Origin: Ramlibacter sp.
Lineage (GTDB): Bacteria; Pseudomonadota; Gammaproteobacteria; Burkholderiales; Burkholderiaceae_C
NCBI RefSeq assembly: GCF_013697775.1
Contig: NZ_JACCWG010000435.1
Coordinates: forward strand, 1 to 47,082
Direction: 5' to 3'
DNA length: 47,082 bases
Below the pieces are notes generated by a model. The model had not been told where the DNA came from. It searched no databases and worked only from the letters and a program-made list of their open reading frames with translations. The first letter of the stretch is position 1, and each line of letters begins with the position of its first letter. Positions 9,388-19,402 of this stretch are shown in pieces. Both the position numbers and the translations under genes were made by a program.

Positions 9388-11442
9388 TCACTGCAGGATC
9401 TTGAACAGCCGCCCGATCAGGTCGTTGATGACGTTGTCCACCGCGCGCGGCAGGCTGTCGCCCGGCTCCTCGCGCGGCTTGGGCCGTGGGCGCGGAATGT
9501 CGAACTCCGCCTGGGCGTCGATCCAGCGCGCGCGCAGCGACTGCTGGAACACGTCGCCCACGATCGGCAGCGCGCTGCGCGCGCCCGGCCCCCAGGTGTC
9601 GCCCATGGTGATGCGGTTGTCGTCGAAGCCGACCCAGGCCCCCGCCACCAGCTGCGGGTGCATCAGGATGAACCAGCCGTCGGTGTTGTCCTGGGTGGTG
9701 CCGGTCTTGCCGGCCACGTCGGCCTGGATGCCGTAGCGCGCGCGGATCGCCGTGCCCGTTCCCTGGTCGATCACGCCGCGCATCACGTCGGTGAGCCGCA
9801 GCGCCTGCGCGCGCGACATGGCGCGGTCCTGCGGCGGGTCCTGGGGCGCAACCACCTGCAGCACCTGGCCCTTGCGGTTCTCCACCTGCGTCACCAGTAC
9901 CGGCTCGATGAAGCGCCCACCGTTGGCGATGCTGCCGTAGGCGGCCACCATCTCCTTGAGCGTCACCGGGCTGGTGCCCAGCGCCAGCGACGGCACCTCG
10001 TCCAGCTTGCTCTGGCGAATTCCGAGCCCGCGCGCCAACTGCGCCACGCGCTGCGCGCCCACGCGCTGCATCAGCTGCGCGGTGATGCGGTTGCGCGAAT
10101 GGGCCAAGCCGTCGCGCAGCGTCACCGGCTGGCCGGTCGGCGGCTCGGGGTCGGACGGGCTCCAGACGCCGCCGCCGCGCTCGCGGATTTCCACCTGCTG
10201 GTCGATGAAGGTGTCCTCGGGGCCGAACCCCATCTCGAACGCGGCGCCATAGACAAATGGCTTGAAGGTCGAGCCCGGCTGGCGCCGCGCCTGGTTCACG
10301 TGGTCGAACGGCTCGGAGGCGAAATCGGGGCTGCCGACCCAGGCCTTCACGTGCCCGTTGCGCGGGTCCAGCGCCAGGAAGCCAGCCTGCAGCGGCGTGC
10401 GCTCCTCGCCGCGCTGGCGCCTGCGGTCGGCGTGCGGCTGCAGCTGCGCCACCTGCCGCGCCACCGCCTGGTTGGCCACCTTCTGCAGGCGCGACTGCAC
10501 GGTGGTGCGCACCACCAGGCCGTCGGAGTGGATGTCGTAGCCGCGCCGGTCGGCCCAGTCGATCAGCCACTTGCGCACCTGCTGCGCCACGTGCGGCGCG
10601 ATGCCGGGCGACGCGACCTGGCGCTCGAAGTCCAGCCGCAGCGGCCGCTGCGCCAGGGTGTGCATGCGCGCGTCGTCGAGCTTGCCGGCCTTGACCATCT
10701 GCGCCAGCACGACATTGCGGCGCGCCAGGGCGCGCTCGGGGTTCAACACCGGGTTGTAGTAGCTGGTCCCCTTGAGCATGCCGATCAGCGTGGCCGCCTG
10801 CAGCACGTCCAGCTTGTCGGCCGAGGTGTCGAAATAGGTGCGCGCCGCCATCTCGATGCCGAAGGCGTTGTAGAGGAACGGCACCGTGTTGAGGTAGATC
10901 TCCAGGATCTCCTGCTTGGAATAGATCGCCTCGATCTTCAGCGCGGTGATCGCCTCCTTCATCTTGCGGTTGACCGTGGGCGCGCGGCCGATGTCCTCGG
11001 GGTACATGTTGCGCGCCAGCTGCTGCGTGATGGTGGAGCCGCCCTGGCGGTCGCCCTTCAGCGTGGCCAGCACCGCGGCCGCGGTGCGGCGCAGGTCGAT
11101 CCCGTGGTGCTCGTAGAAGCGCCGGTCTTCGGTGGAGATCAGCGCGTCCACCACCTTGGGCGAGATGCGCGCGAGCGTGACCCACTGGCGGTTCAGGCGC
11201 TTGAATTCGGCCAGCACCACGCCGTCGGCGGACATCACAACCGAAGGCACTTCCGATTTGGCCTTGCGCAGGTCGGTGGTGCTGGGCGTGAACGGCAGCA
11301 GCACCAGCGCATAGGCCAGGAACAGCGCGGGCGGCAGCAGGGCCGTGCGCACGGGATGCCGCCGCGCCAGCGCCCAGAGGCTGCGCAGCCGCTCTGCGGC
11401 CCACGCGCGGGCATGGGCGATGGCCGGTGTCATGAGCGCCAA
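9388..11442 (-). CDS. Class A (bifunctional) penicillin-binding protein
   Basis: Glycosyltransferase motifs STEDRRFYEHHGID and GGSTITQQLARN; transpeptidase motifs STFK, SRN, KTGTT. Confidence 0.92.
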   Translation of the reverse strand: MALMTPAIAHARAWAAERLRSLWALARRHPVRTALLPPALFLAYALVLLPFTPSTTDLRKAKSEVPSVVMSADGVVLAEFKRLNRQWVTLARISPKVVDALISTEDRRFYEHHGIDLRRTAAAVLATLKGDRQGGSTITQQLARNMYPEDIGRAPTVNRKMKEAITALKIEAIYSKQEILEIYLNTVPFLYNAFGIEMAARTYFDTSADKLDVLQAATLIGMLKGTSYYNPVLNPERALARRNVVLAQMVKAGKLDDARMHTLAQRPLRLDFERQVASPGIAPHVAQQVRKWLIDWADRRGYDIHSDGLVVRTTVQSRLQKVANQAVARQVAQLQPHADRRRQRGEERTPLQAGFLALDPRNGHVKAWVGSPDFASEPFDHVNQARRQPGSTFKPFVYGAAFEMGFGPEDTFIDQQVEIRERGGGVWSPSDPEPPTGQPVTLRDGLAHSRNRITAQLMQRVGAQRVAQLARGLGIRQSKLDEVPSLALGTSPVTLKEMVAAYGSIANGGRFIEPVLVTQVENRKGQVLQVVAPQDPPQDRAMSRAQALRLTDVMRGVIDQGTGTAIRARYGIQADVAGKTGTTQDNTDGWFILMHPQLVAGAWVGFDDNRITMGDTWGPGARSALPIVGDVFQQSLRARWIDAQAEFDIPRPRPKPREEPGDSLPRAVDNVINDLIGRLFKILQ

Positions 11443-11493
11443 TCTAGGGCCGGGCAGCTCAGCGGACTGTAGGACGGCGGCTCGTCAGTCCCA

Positions 11494-11928
11494 TCAGGCT
11501 GCCAACTTCTCGGCCGCCTCGCGCTTGCCCATGTTGCGCAGCGTGGCGATGGCTTCGAGCTGCTTGGCGCGCGGGCGCGTCTTGCCGCTTTCCCATTTGT
11601 AGACCGACAGCGCCGACACGCCCAGCAGCTTGGCCACCGCGGCGGCCGACAGGCCCAGGCGGCGGCGCTGCGCGGCCAGGCCCTTGGCGCTGAAGCGCAA
11701 GCGGGCCTGGGCATCGTCGTCGGACTCCTCCACCGGTGCGGCGCTGCGTGTTCCCGGGCGGCCCTGGCGCTTGATCTGGCGCTCCAGCGTCTGCAGGCGG
11801 CGCTTGAGTTGCGCGATCTGGCGGCGGTACTGGGTGACTGATTTTTTGAGCGCCTGGGTTTCTCCGCGCAGCTCCCTGCGGGCGATGCGAGCAATCTCGC
11901 TTTTCAGGATGGAGCCAATGTTCGGCAT
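11494..11928 (-). CDS. XRE-type HTH protein with N-terminal coiled coil
   Basis: LAAQRRRLGLSAAAVAKLLGVSALSVYKWESGKTRPRAKQLEAIATLRNMGK preceded by a Q/R/L-rich coiled coil. Confidence 0.75.
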   Translation of the reverse strand: MPNIGSILKSEIARIARRELRGETQALKKSVTQYRRQIAQLKRRLQTLERQIKRQGRPGTRSAAPVEESDDDAQARLRFSAKGLAAQRRRLGLSAAAVAKLLGVSALSVYKWESGKTRPRAKQLEAIATLRNMGKREAAEKLAA

Positions 11929-12165
11929 GCAGTCTCAACCTTCGATGGTGCGCGTTTCTCCGACGCGATTCGCTTGTGCTTTGGTTGCTCCCAGCGCACA
12001 TCTTATCCGCAAGCCGTCCACGCCCCGTCGGGTTGCATAGAAACCGCCGCGCCTTATCCGCCATTGCGGCACGTCGGCAGCTGCGGCGAAGACGGTTGCA
12101 TTTATTTGTTTGCAACCCCGCTGCGCCCGGACGCTGGCTACACTTCGAATTCCCCAGGAGCCCCA

Positions 12166-12753
12166 ATGATGCGCACACTGGCGCTGCTGTTGCTGCTTGC
12201 CGCCCTCCCCGCCGCCGCCGCCCCCGAAGAAGACGACGCAGCGCTGTTCGACGCCTGGGTCAAGACCCACAGCGTTGCCGATTTCGAGGAAGACCTGGCC
12301 AAGAGCGAACTCAACGGCGTGGTGCCCACGCGCCAGCTGCTGCGCACCGCGACCGACTGGAAGAAATGCGGCGCCGAACGTTTCGAGATCCCGCCGCGGG
12401 CGCAGTGGGCGGACGTCAAGAAGGTGCTGAAGCTCGTGGCCGAGCTGAAGAAGCGCAAGGTGCTGGAGGACTTCGAGGGCGCCTCGGGCTACCGCAACCC
12501 GGCGCTCAACCGCTGCGCCGCCGGCGCTCCCAAGAGTTCGCACACCATCAGCTTCGCCCTGGACATTGTTCCCAAGGGCGCGGGCGGCGCCGACGAGCAG
12601 CGCTTGTGCGAGTTCTGGCGCAAGGAAGGCCAAGCCTGGAACATGGGCCTGAGCAAATACCCGAGCGGGCGCATCCACCTGGACGTGAGCGGCTGGCGCA
12701 GCTGGGGCGCCGACCACACCCGGGCGACCTCGTTCTGCGCGGTGCGGCGCTAG
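12166..12753 (+). CDS. M15-type D-Ala-D-Ala carboxypeptidase-like protein
   Basis: Signal peptide; GYRNPALN...SSHTISFALDIV...SGRIHLDVSGWRSWG. Confidence 0.7.
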   Translation: MMRTLALLLLLAALPAAAAPEEDDAALFDAWVKTHSVADFEEDLAKSELNGVVPTRQLLRTATDWKKCGAERFEIPPRAQWADVKKVLKLVAELKKRKVLEDFEGASGYRNPALNRCAAGAPKSSHTISFALDIVPKGAGGADEQRLCEFWRKEGQAWNMGLSKYPSGRIHLDVSGWRSWGADHTRATSFCAVRR

Positions 12754-12830
12754 CCGTACGCGCTGCGCGCCTACAAGGCGCACCGTCCAGCCTGCCTAGA
12801 CTCTGCCATTCTCACTAGGAGGAGAAGACG

Positions 12831-14093
12831 ATGGGTGGGCCTTTTTGGGGCGGGTTGCTGCTGGCGCTGGTGATCGTGCTGGGCATCGTGGTCTGGTCGA
12901 TCCGGCGCCACCGCGACCCCGACCTGCACATTGAATGCGATGCGCCGATCGACGAGCTGATCGACTCGCTGGCCGGGCTCACGCTCAACACCGCCGTCGC
13001 CGGCAACCGCTGGGAGGTGCACGAGAACGGCGCCTTCTTCGACGTGCTGCTGGAGCGCATTCGCGCCGCGCGCAAAACCGTGCACTTCGAAACCTTCCTG
13101 TGGAAGGACGGCACGCTGGGCCGCCGCGTCGCCGCCGCGCTGTCCGAACGGGCGCGCGCCGGCCTGAAGGTGCGCGTGCTGCTGGACGCGCAGGGCTCGC
13201 AAAAAGCCGGCAAGGAAGTGGTGCAGCAGATGCGCGACGCCGGCTGCCGGGTGGAGTTCTTCCACAAGCGCGCGCTGCGCAACCTGGGCGTGCTCAACGA
13301 CCGCGACCACCGCAAGATCGTCGTCATCGACGGCAGCGAAGCCTTCGTCGGCGGCCACTGCGTCACCGACGAGTGGCTTGGCAACGCGGAGGACGGCAAG
13401 CATTTTTCCGACGTCAGCCTGCACCTGCACGGCCCGATCGTGCACAGCCTGCAGGGCGCATTCAGCGAGAACTGGGGCGGCGAGACCGGCGAGCTGTTCG
13501 TCGGCAATGACGTGTTCCCCAGGCTGGAGCCGGCCGGCGACGTGCTGATGCACGCGGTGTTCGCCAAGCCGGAGAACTCCGCGCCCGCGGTGAAGATCCT
13601 GCACCACACGGCGATCTGCATGGCGCGCAAGCGCATCTGGATCCAGAACCCCTATTTCATTCCCGAGCCCGACGCCATCGACGCCTTCGGCTGCGCGGTG
13701 AAAAAAGGCGTCGACGTGCGCGTGCTGATGCCGGCCATCGCCGGCTCGGACAACCCCATGGTGCAGCACGCGGGCCACCGCAACTTCGAGAAGCTGCTGC
13801 GCTGCGGCGTGCGTCTGTTCGAATACCCGCACACGCTCTTGCACCAGAAGATCATGACGGTGGACAGCGTGTGGTGCGCCGTCGGCTCCAGCAACTTCGA
13901 CGACCGCTCATTCGAGACCAACGACGAGATCAGCATGGGCATCCGCGACCCCGCGCTGGCCGAGCGGCTGGACGGCATCTGGGAAAAGTACGCGGCGCGC
14001 GCGCAGGAAATCAAGCTGGAGGAATGGGTGCGCCGCAGTCCCTGGGAAAAGCTGAAGGACAACGCCACCTACCTGATCAACGAGCTGCTCTGA
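12831..14093 (+). CDS. Cardiolipin synthase / phospholipase D-family protein
   Basis: Two HKD-type motifs: NDRDHRKIVVIDGSEAFVGGH and TLLHQKIMTVDSVWCAVGSSNFDDRSFETNDE. Confidence 0.9.
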   Translation: MGGPFWGGLLLALVIVLGIVVWSIRRHRDPDLHIECDAPIDELIDSLAGLTLNTAVAGNRWEVHENGAFFDVLLERIRAARKTVHFETFLWKDGTLGRRVAAALSERARAGLKVRVLLDAQGSQKAGKEVVQQMRDAGCRVEFFHKRALRNLGVLNDRDHRKIVVIDGSEAFVGGHCVTDEWLGNAEDGKHFSDVSLHLHGPIVHSLQGAFSENWGGETGELFVGNDVFPRLEPAGDVLMHAVFAKPENSAPAVKILHHTAICMARKRIWIQNPYFIPEPDAIDAFGCAVKKGVDVRVLMPAIAGSDNPMVQHAGHRNFEKLLRCGVRLFEYPHTLLHQKIMTVDSVWCAVGSSNFDDRSFETNDEISMGIRDPALAERLDGIWEKYAARAQEIKLEEWVRRSPWEKLKDNATYLINELL

Positions 14094-14131
14094 GCCATGG
14101 CGCGGCCGCGCCCTCGGCTACATTGCGGGCG

Positions 14132-15337
14132 ATGTCCGACGTTCCCGCGCCGCCGCCCTCTTCTTCCTCCCTGCCCCGCGCGCTGCTGGTGATCTTCGCC
14201 GGCGTCTGCGGCGCGGTCCACGTGGCCAAGCTGCCGCCGGCCATCCATGCGCTGCAGCAGCAGATGGGCCTGTCGCTGGTGGATGCCGGCTTCCTGCTGT
14301 CGATGGTGCAGCTGGCCGGCATGACGACCGCCATCGCCATGGGCGCCTGGGCCGACAGCCTGGGCGGCAAGTGCAGCATGGTGCTCGGCCTGCTGGTGCT
14401 GGCCGCCGCCAGCACGGCGGGCGGCTTCGCCGGTTCGGCATCCATGCTGCTGGCGCTGCGCGCGCTGGAGGGCTTCGGCTTCCTGCTGGTGGTGGTGCCG
14501 GCACCGGCGCTGGTGCGCCAGCCGCCCGGGCGCGTCAGCCGGATGCTGGGGCTGTGGGGTTCCTACATGCCGCTAGGCACGGCGATAGCGCTGCTGGCCG
14601 GCCCGCTGTGGATCGACCACTGGGGCTGGCGCCACTGGTGGTGGAGCGCGGCGGCGCTGTCGGCCGCCATGGCCGTGGTGCTGATGCTGGCGCTGCCGGC
14701 GCGGCCGAACGACGTGCCGGCGCAGGCGTCCGCCGGGCTGCTCGCTCGTCTGCACGGGACGCTGTCGCGCGGCGGCCCCTGGCTGCTGGCCGTGGCCTTC
14801 GCCACCTACTCCAGCCAGTGGCTGGCCGTCGTCGGCTTCCTGCCGACCATCTACCAGCAGGCCGGCGTGGAGTCCAGCGCGCGCGGCGTGCTGACGGCGC
14901 TGGCAGCGGCGGTGAACATCATCGGCAATGTCGGCGCCGGCCGGCTGCTGCACCGTGGCACGGCACCGGTGCGGCTGCTGTCCATCGGCTTCGTCGCCAT
15001 GGGCCTGAGCGCGGTGGTGGCCTTCGCCGGCGCCGAGGGCGCGGGCGCGCCGCCGGCGGTGCGCTACATCGCGGTGCTGTGCTTTTCCATGGTGGGCGGC
15101 CTGGTGCCGGCCACGCTGTTCGCGCTGGCCATGCGCCTGGCGCCGGACGAACGCACCATCTCCACCACCATCGGCTGGATGCAGCAGTGGTCCGCCTTCG
15201 GGCAGTTCGCCGGCCCGCCGGTGGTGGCCTGGGTGGCAAGCCACGCCGGCGGCTGGCACTGGACCTGGGCGGCCACTGGCACGGCGGCGCTGGTGGGCCT
15301 GGGGCTGGCCCAGCGCATCGGCCGGCTCGCGCGCTGA
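14132..15337 (+). CDS. MFS transporter (CynX/NimT-like)
   Basis: 12-TM pattern; MGAWADSLGGKCSMVLGLL motif-A-like loop. Confidence 0.8.
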   Translation: MSDVPAPPPSSSSLPRALLVIFAGVCGAVHVAKLPPAIHALQQQMGLSLVDAGFLLSMVQLAGMTTAIAMGAWADSLGGKCSMVLGLLVLAAASTAGGFAGSASMLLALRALEGFGFLLVVVPAPALVRQPPGRVSRMLGLWGSYMPLGTAIALLAGPLWIDHWGWRHWWWSAAALSAAMAVVLMLALPARPNDVPAQASAGLLARLHGTLSRGGPWLLAVAFATYSSQWLAVVGFLPTIYQQAGVESSARGVLTALAAAVNIIGNVGAGRLLHRGTAPVRLLSIGFVAMGLSAVVAFAGAEGAGAPPAVRYIAVLCFSMVGGLVPATLFALAMRLAPDERTISTTIGWMQQWSAFGQFAGPPVVAWVASHAGGWHWTWAATGTAALVGLGLAQRIGRLAR

Positions 15338-15429
15338 AAAAGAATTTCGCGGTGCGCGAATCCTTTTGCCCCACCCGGCCCTCCTTGCCTGCGATGCCGC
15401 ATATTGCGCGGCAGCCAGGAGAAACGGTG

Positions 15430-15639
15430 ATGTGGTATCGCAAGAACATGGGTCCCAAGGAACGCGCGCTGCGCATCGCGGCAGGCGCCGGTGCGGTGGC
15501 GATCGGTTTCACGCAGTTCGGCTTCACGCCGCTGGGCTGGCTGGTTGCCGGCAGCGGCGTCGTGGGCGTGCTCACCGGCATGGTCGGCTTCTGCCCGGCC
15601 TGCGCCATGGTGGGCCGCAAGCCGGTGGAAGGCGGCTAG
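15430..15639 (+). CDS. DUF2892 / YgaP-type inner membrane protein
   Basis: MWYRKNMGPKERALRIAAGAGAVAIGF...LTGMVGFCPACAMVG. Confidence 0.8.
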   Translation: MWYRKNMGPKERALRIAAGAGAVAIGFTQFGFTPLGWLVAGSGVVGVLTGMVGFCPACAMVGRKPVEGG

Positions 15640-15641
15640 CC

Positions 15642-16181
15642 GTGGCGGCGCTGGACGCGGCGGTGTTCCGCGCGGCGCAGGCCGGCGACCCGGCCGCGCT
15701 GGACCGCATGCTGCGCGAGCTGCAGCCGGACATCCGCCGCTACGCGCGCCGCCAGTGCCACCGCGGCTCCGCGCTGGAGGACGTGGTGCAGGAGGCGCTG
15801 ATCGTGCTGTACCGCCGCGTGGGCACGGTGCGCGACGGCGCGGCGCTCGCCGGCTGGCTGCTGAAGGTGGTGGCGCGCCTGTGCATGCTGCCGGTGCTGG
15901 GCCTGCTGCGCGGCGCCGACGCGCTGACCGAGGCGCACGAAGCGAAGCATTTCGCCGCAATGCCCACGCACGAACTGCGCATCGACGTGGTCCGGGCGCT
16001 GGAGTCGCTGCCGGCCATGTACCGCGACATCCTGCTGCTGCGCGACATGGAGCAGCTGACCATCGGCGAGGCGGCCGCGCGCCTGGGCATCACGCGCGAG
16101 GCCGCCAAGAGCCGGCTGCACCGCGCCCGCACGCTGGTGCGCGAGTACCTGCAGCCTACTTCTTCTGCCCCAGCAGGCTGA
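15642..16181 (+). CDS. RNA polymerase sigma factor, sigma-70/ECF type
   Basis: GTG start; LEDVVQEALIVLYRR (region 2) and LPAMYRDILLLRDMEQLTIGEAAARLGITREAAKSRLHRARTLVREYL (region 4). Confidence 0.85.
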   Translation: MAALDAAVFRAAQAGDPAALDRMLRELQPDIRRYARRQCHRGSALEDVVQEALIVLYRRVGTVRDGAALAGWLLKVVARLCMLPVLGLLRGADALTEAHEAKHFAAMPTHELRIDVVRALESLPAMYRDILLLRDMEQLTIGEAAARLGITREAAKSRLHRARTLVREYLQPTSSAPAG

Positions 16182-16830
16182 AGCCGTGGGTCCAGTGGTT
16201 GTTGCGTACGCCGTATTCGATCCACACCATGGCCAGCGGCTCCAGCAGCCGGCTGGCCGCGATGCCGCCCATGTCGATGGCGCGGCGCCAGCCGAAGGCT
16301 TCCAGGATGCGGCCGGTCTCGAGCTTGGCGTCTTCGTCGTCGCCGGCGATGAACATGTCCGGCGTGCCGTCCGGCAGGCTGGGATGCACCATGTGCGCCG
16401 CGGTGATGGTGTTGAACGCTTTCACCACCTTCGCTTCGGGCAGCAGCCGCTGCACGATCTCGCCCGCCGAATCCGAAAAGCCCAGCACCATTTGCGGCGC
16501 ACCGGAGGAGAAATCCAGCGGATTGCTGGTGTCGATCACCAGCTTGCCCGCCAGGTTGCCGGCGCCCGCGGCCTCCACGCCTTCGCGCAGGCCGGCATAG
16601 GGCAAGGCGACGACCGCCAGGTCGCCCGCCTGTGCGGCGTCGCGGAACGAAGCCGCCCGCGCGCCCGGGACCGCGGCCAGCGCCTCGCGCGCCTTGGCGC
16701 CGTTCACGTCGCGGGTGCCGAACACCACGCGAAAGCCGTGGGCGACGAAGCCCTTGGCCAGCGCGATGCCGACGGCGCCGTTGCCCAGAATGGCGACGGT
16801 GCGCTGCGGGTTGGATGGATTGCTGCTCAT
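16156..16830 (-). CDS. NADPH-dependent F420-reductase-like / NAD(P)-binding oxidoreductase
   Basis: TVAILGNGAVGIALAKGFVAHGFRVVFGTRD Rossmann motif; VVKAFNTITAAHM. Confidence 0.82.
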   Translation of the reverse strand: MSSNPSNPQRTVAILGNGAVGIALAKGFVAHGFRVVFGTRDVNGAKAREALAAVPGARAASFRDAAQAGDLAVVALPYAGLREGVEAAGAGNLAGKLVIDTSNPLDFSSGAPQMVLGFSDSAGEIVQRLLPEAKVVKAFNTITAAHMVHPSLPDGTPDMFIAGDDEDAKLETGRILEAFGWRRAIDMGGIAASRLLEPLAMVWIEYGVRNNHWTHGFSLLGQKK

Positions 16831-16944
16831 GGTGTTGTCCTGTCTTCAGGTGGTTGCGATGGAATGGATTCTGGCCGCGGCACCTCGCGAAGGGAACGCC
16901 ACCAATGGTCCTGGCATTCACAACCTGGTGTTTAGAATCCGGCC

Positions 16945-17901
16945 ATGGATGCCACCCATCGCGTACGCGCCATGCTCTCCTTCGTGCAGGCCGCCGACCA
17001 CGGCAGCTTCGCGGCCGCCGCGCGCAGCCTGGGCATCTCCGCCGCCGCGGTGGGAAAGAACGTGGCGGGCCTGGAAGGCGCGCTGGGCGTGCGGCTGATG
17101 AACCGCAGCACGCGCTCGCTGCAGCTCACCGGCGAAGGCCAGGCCTTCCTGGAGCGCGCCCGCGACGCCATCCAGGCGCTGGACCTGGCCATCGACACCG
17201 TCGCCGCGCAGCGCGCCGCCCCCGCCGGGCGCGTGCGCATCTCGGTCAGCAACGCGTTCGGCCACCGCTACGTGCTGCCGCTGCTGCCCGGGCTGGTCAA
17301 GCGCCATCCCGCGCTGGTGCCCGAACTGGATTTCGACGACCGGCAGGTGGACATCGTGCGCGGCGGCTACGACATCGCCATCCGCGGCGGCCGCATCGCG
17401 GACTCCAGCCTGGTGTCGCGCCGCATCTGCGACCTGCACACGGTGCTGGTCGCCTCGCCCGCCTACCTCAAGGCGCACGGCACGCCCGCGCGGCCGGACG
17501 AACTGCGGCAGCACCGCCTGATCGCCGTGCGCTACCTCAACGGAACAACGTCTCCGTGGAGCCTGCGCAAGGCGCCGGGCGCGCCGGTGGACGACTGGCT
17601 GCCCGAGCCCCCAGCGCTGGTGGTGAGCGATCCCTGGGCCGTGGTGGAAGCGGCCGCCGCCGGCATGGGCATCGCCCAGTCCGGCGCGCACCACGCCTGG
17701 CCCTACCTGCAGGCCGGCAAGCTGAAGGTGCTGCTGCCGCGCCACCACGATTCCGGCCGCCGCGCCATGGTGCTGCAGTATCCGCACCGCGCCCTGGTGG
17801 CGCCGCGGGTGAAGGCCACGGTGGATTACCTGCTGGAGCAGCTGCAGCGGCACCCGGCGCTGTGCCTCACACTGGCGCAGCTGCGCGGCCTGTCGGCGTG
17901 A
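16945..17901 (+). CDS. LysR-family transcriptional regulator
   Basis: LSFVQAADHGSFAAAARSLGISAAAVGKNVAGLEGALGVRLMNRSTRSLQLTGEG. Confidence 0.92.
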   Translation: MDATHRVRAMLSFVQAADHGSFAAAARSLGISAAAVGKNVAGLEGALGVRLMNRSTRSLQLTGEGQAFLERARDAIQALDLAIDTVAAQRAAPAGRVRISVSNAFGHRYVLPLLPGLVKRHPALVPELDFDDRQVDIVRGGYDIAIRGGRIADSSLVSRRICDLHTVLVASPAYLKAHGTPARPDELRQHRLIAVRYLNGTTSPWSLRKAPGAPVDDWLPEPPALVVSDPWAVVEAAAAGMGIAQSGAHHAWPYLQAGKLKVLLPRHHDSGRRAMVLQYPHRALVAPRVKATVDYLLEQLQRHPALCLTLAQLRGLSA

Positions 17902-17952
17902 GGGCGTGACGGTGCGAGCGGCCTTTCTTCAACCTTGACCAGGGCATTGCGA

Positions 17953-18597
17953 ATGAAGCAGATCCTCGTGTACAGCGACAGCGTGGGCTGGGGCATGGTT
18001 CCCGGCACCCGAGAACGTTTCCCCTTCGACCAGCGCTGGCCCGGTGTGCTGGAGAACGCGCTCGACGGCCTGGGCGCCGGCGTCCGGGTGATCGAGAACA
18101 GCCTGGCCGGGCGCAAGACCGTCTGGGACGACCCGTGGCGTCCCGGCCGCAACGGCGCCGTCGGCCTGGCCGAGGTGATCGAAATCAATTCGCCGCTGGC
18201 GCTGGTGGTGATCCAGCTGGGCACCAACGACTTCCAGGCGCCGCACGACATCCCGGCGTGGGCCTCCGCCGCCGGCGTCGGCCGGCTGGTCGACATCATC
18301 CGGCAGGCGCCCATCGAACCGGGCATGCCCCGGCCCGGGATCCTGGTGCTGGTGCCGCCCGACATCGTGGAGCCCAAGGGCGCCAATGTCCTGAAGTTCC
18401 AGGGAGCACCGGCACGCAGCAAGGGTTTCGGCGACGCGCTGAAGGCCATGGCTGAGCAGAAGCAGGTCGGCCTTTTCGACCTCAACCGGGTGACCGCCGC
18501 CAGCACACTGGACGGCATTCATCTGGACCGGGACCAGCACGCCGCCATCGGCCAGGCACTCGCGCCCGTGGTGGCCCGCATGCTGGCCGCAGCCTGA
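17953..18597 (+). CDS. SGNH/GDSL hydrolase (arylesterase-like)
   Basis: ILVYSDSVGWG (block I), VIQLGTNDFQ, DGIHLDRDQHAAIG. Confidence 0.85.
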   Translation: MKQILVYSDSVGWGMVPGTRERFPFDQRWPGVLENALDGLGAGVRVIENSLAGRKTVWDDPWRPGRNGAVGLAEVIEINSPLALVVIQLGTNDFQAPHDIPAWASAAGVGRLVDIIRQAPIEPGMPRPGILVLVPPDIVEPKGANVLKFQGAPARSKGFGDALKAMAEQKQVGLFDLNRVTAASTLDGIHLDRDQHAAIGQALAPVVARMLAAA

Positions 18598-18612
18598 CCG
18601 CGCCGAAGGCCC

Positions 18613-19245
18613 CTAGCAGAACACCTGGCGCGCCAGGTCCCAGCGGTCCAGCCGGTCCTGCATGCCGTTGTTGCCGCCGTTGATGATGCGGCTGATCTGG
18701 CGGAAGGTGTCCTCGTCGTCCTTGTCGGCCAGCGGGTTCAGGCCCTTGGAGTTCCAGAACCAGGCCGCCGACAGCGTCGCGCCGACCGGTGTGATGAGCC
18801 CGCCGGGGTTCTGCACCACGGTCCCATCGCTGATCCCCTTGCCGTAGGCCGTGTAGTTGCTCCTGCCGGTCACCTGGATCAGGCCGCGCCCGCGGAAGTT
18901 CCAGCCGTCGCCCGAGGCGGTGTTGCCGTTGCCGTTGCGGCTGGCATACACGTAGTTGGCGATCTTCTGCGGCTGGCGGTCGTAGGGCTGGGCGAAGGCG
19001 TCGCTGGTGAAGCGCGAAGGCCAGGTCTTGCGCAGGCCCTGCCACGAATAATTCAGGTTTTCCTCGACGGCGCGAAAGCTGCCCGACTCGTGCGCGATCT
19101 GCGCCACGAAGGCGGCGACCCGCACGCCGCTGTTGATGCCGAAGCGCACCATGGCGGCATTGAGCGCATCGACGTACATGGCGGCGACGTCCGGCTTGGC
19201 GTCGGGCACTGCGTCTTGCAGCTGGCTGGCTGTGATCGGTTGCAT
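18613..19245 (-). CDS. Glycoside hydrolase family 19 / endolysin-like
   Basis: AFVAQIAHESGSFRAVEENLNYS...GWNFRGRGLIQVTGRSNYTAYGK...INGGNNGMQDRL. Confidence 0.85.
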   Translation of the reverse strand: MQPITASQLQDAVPDAKPDVAAMYVDALNAAMVRFGINSGVRVAAFVAQIAHESGSFRAVEENLNYSWQGLRKTWPSRFTSDAFAQPYDRQPQKIANYVYASRNGNGNTASGDGWNFRGRGLIQVTGRSNYTAYGKGISDGTVVQNPGGLITPVGATLSAAWFWNSKGLNPLADKDDEDTFRQISRIINGGNNGMQDRLDRWDLARQVFC

Positions 19246-19402
19246 GGCGGTCTCCCCTATTTCGGCGTGTTCAGCACGCGTTGTAAGCAAAGACCGGCCC
19301 GGCCGCAAGCCCCGCGTGCGCGCAGGCGGCGAATGCGTCACGCAGGCCGCGCCTGGCGTTGTTCGCGCGCCGCGCCGATCGTCATGGCGCCCGACGAAGA
19401 CG

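Noticed and set aside
9658-11472. 604-aa plus-strand ORF
   Set aside because: Antisense shadow of the class A PBP; GC-rich codon bias opens the opposite frame and no domain motifs are readable.
18613-19245. Prophage
   Set aside because: Only one lysin-like gene; no structural, integrase or replication genes nearby and no tRNA/att site seen.
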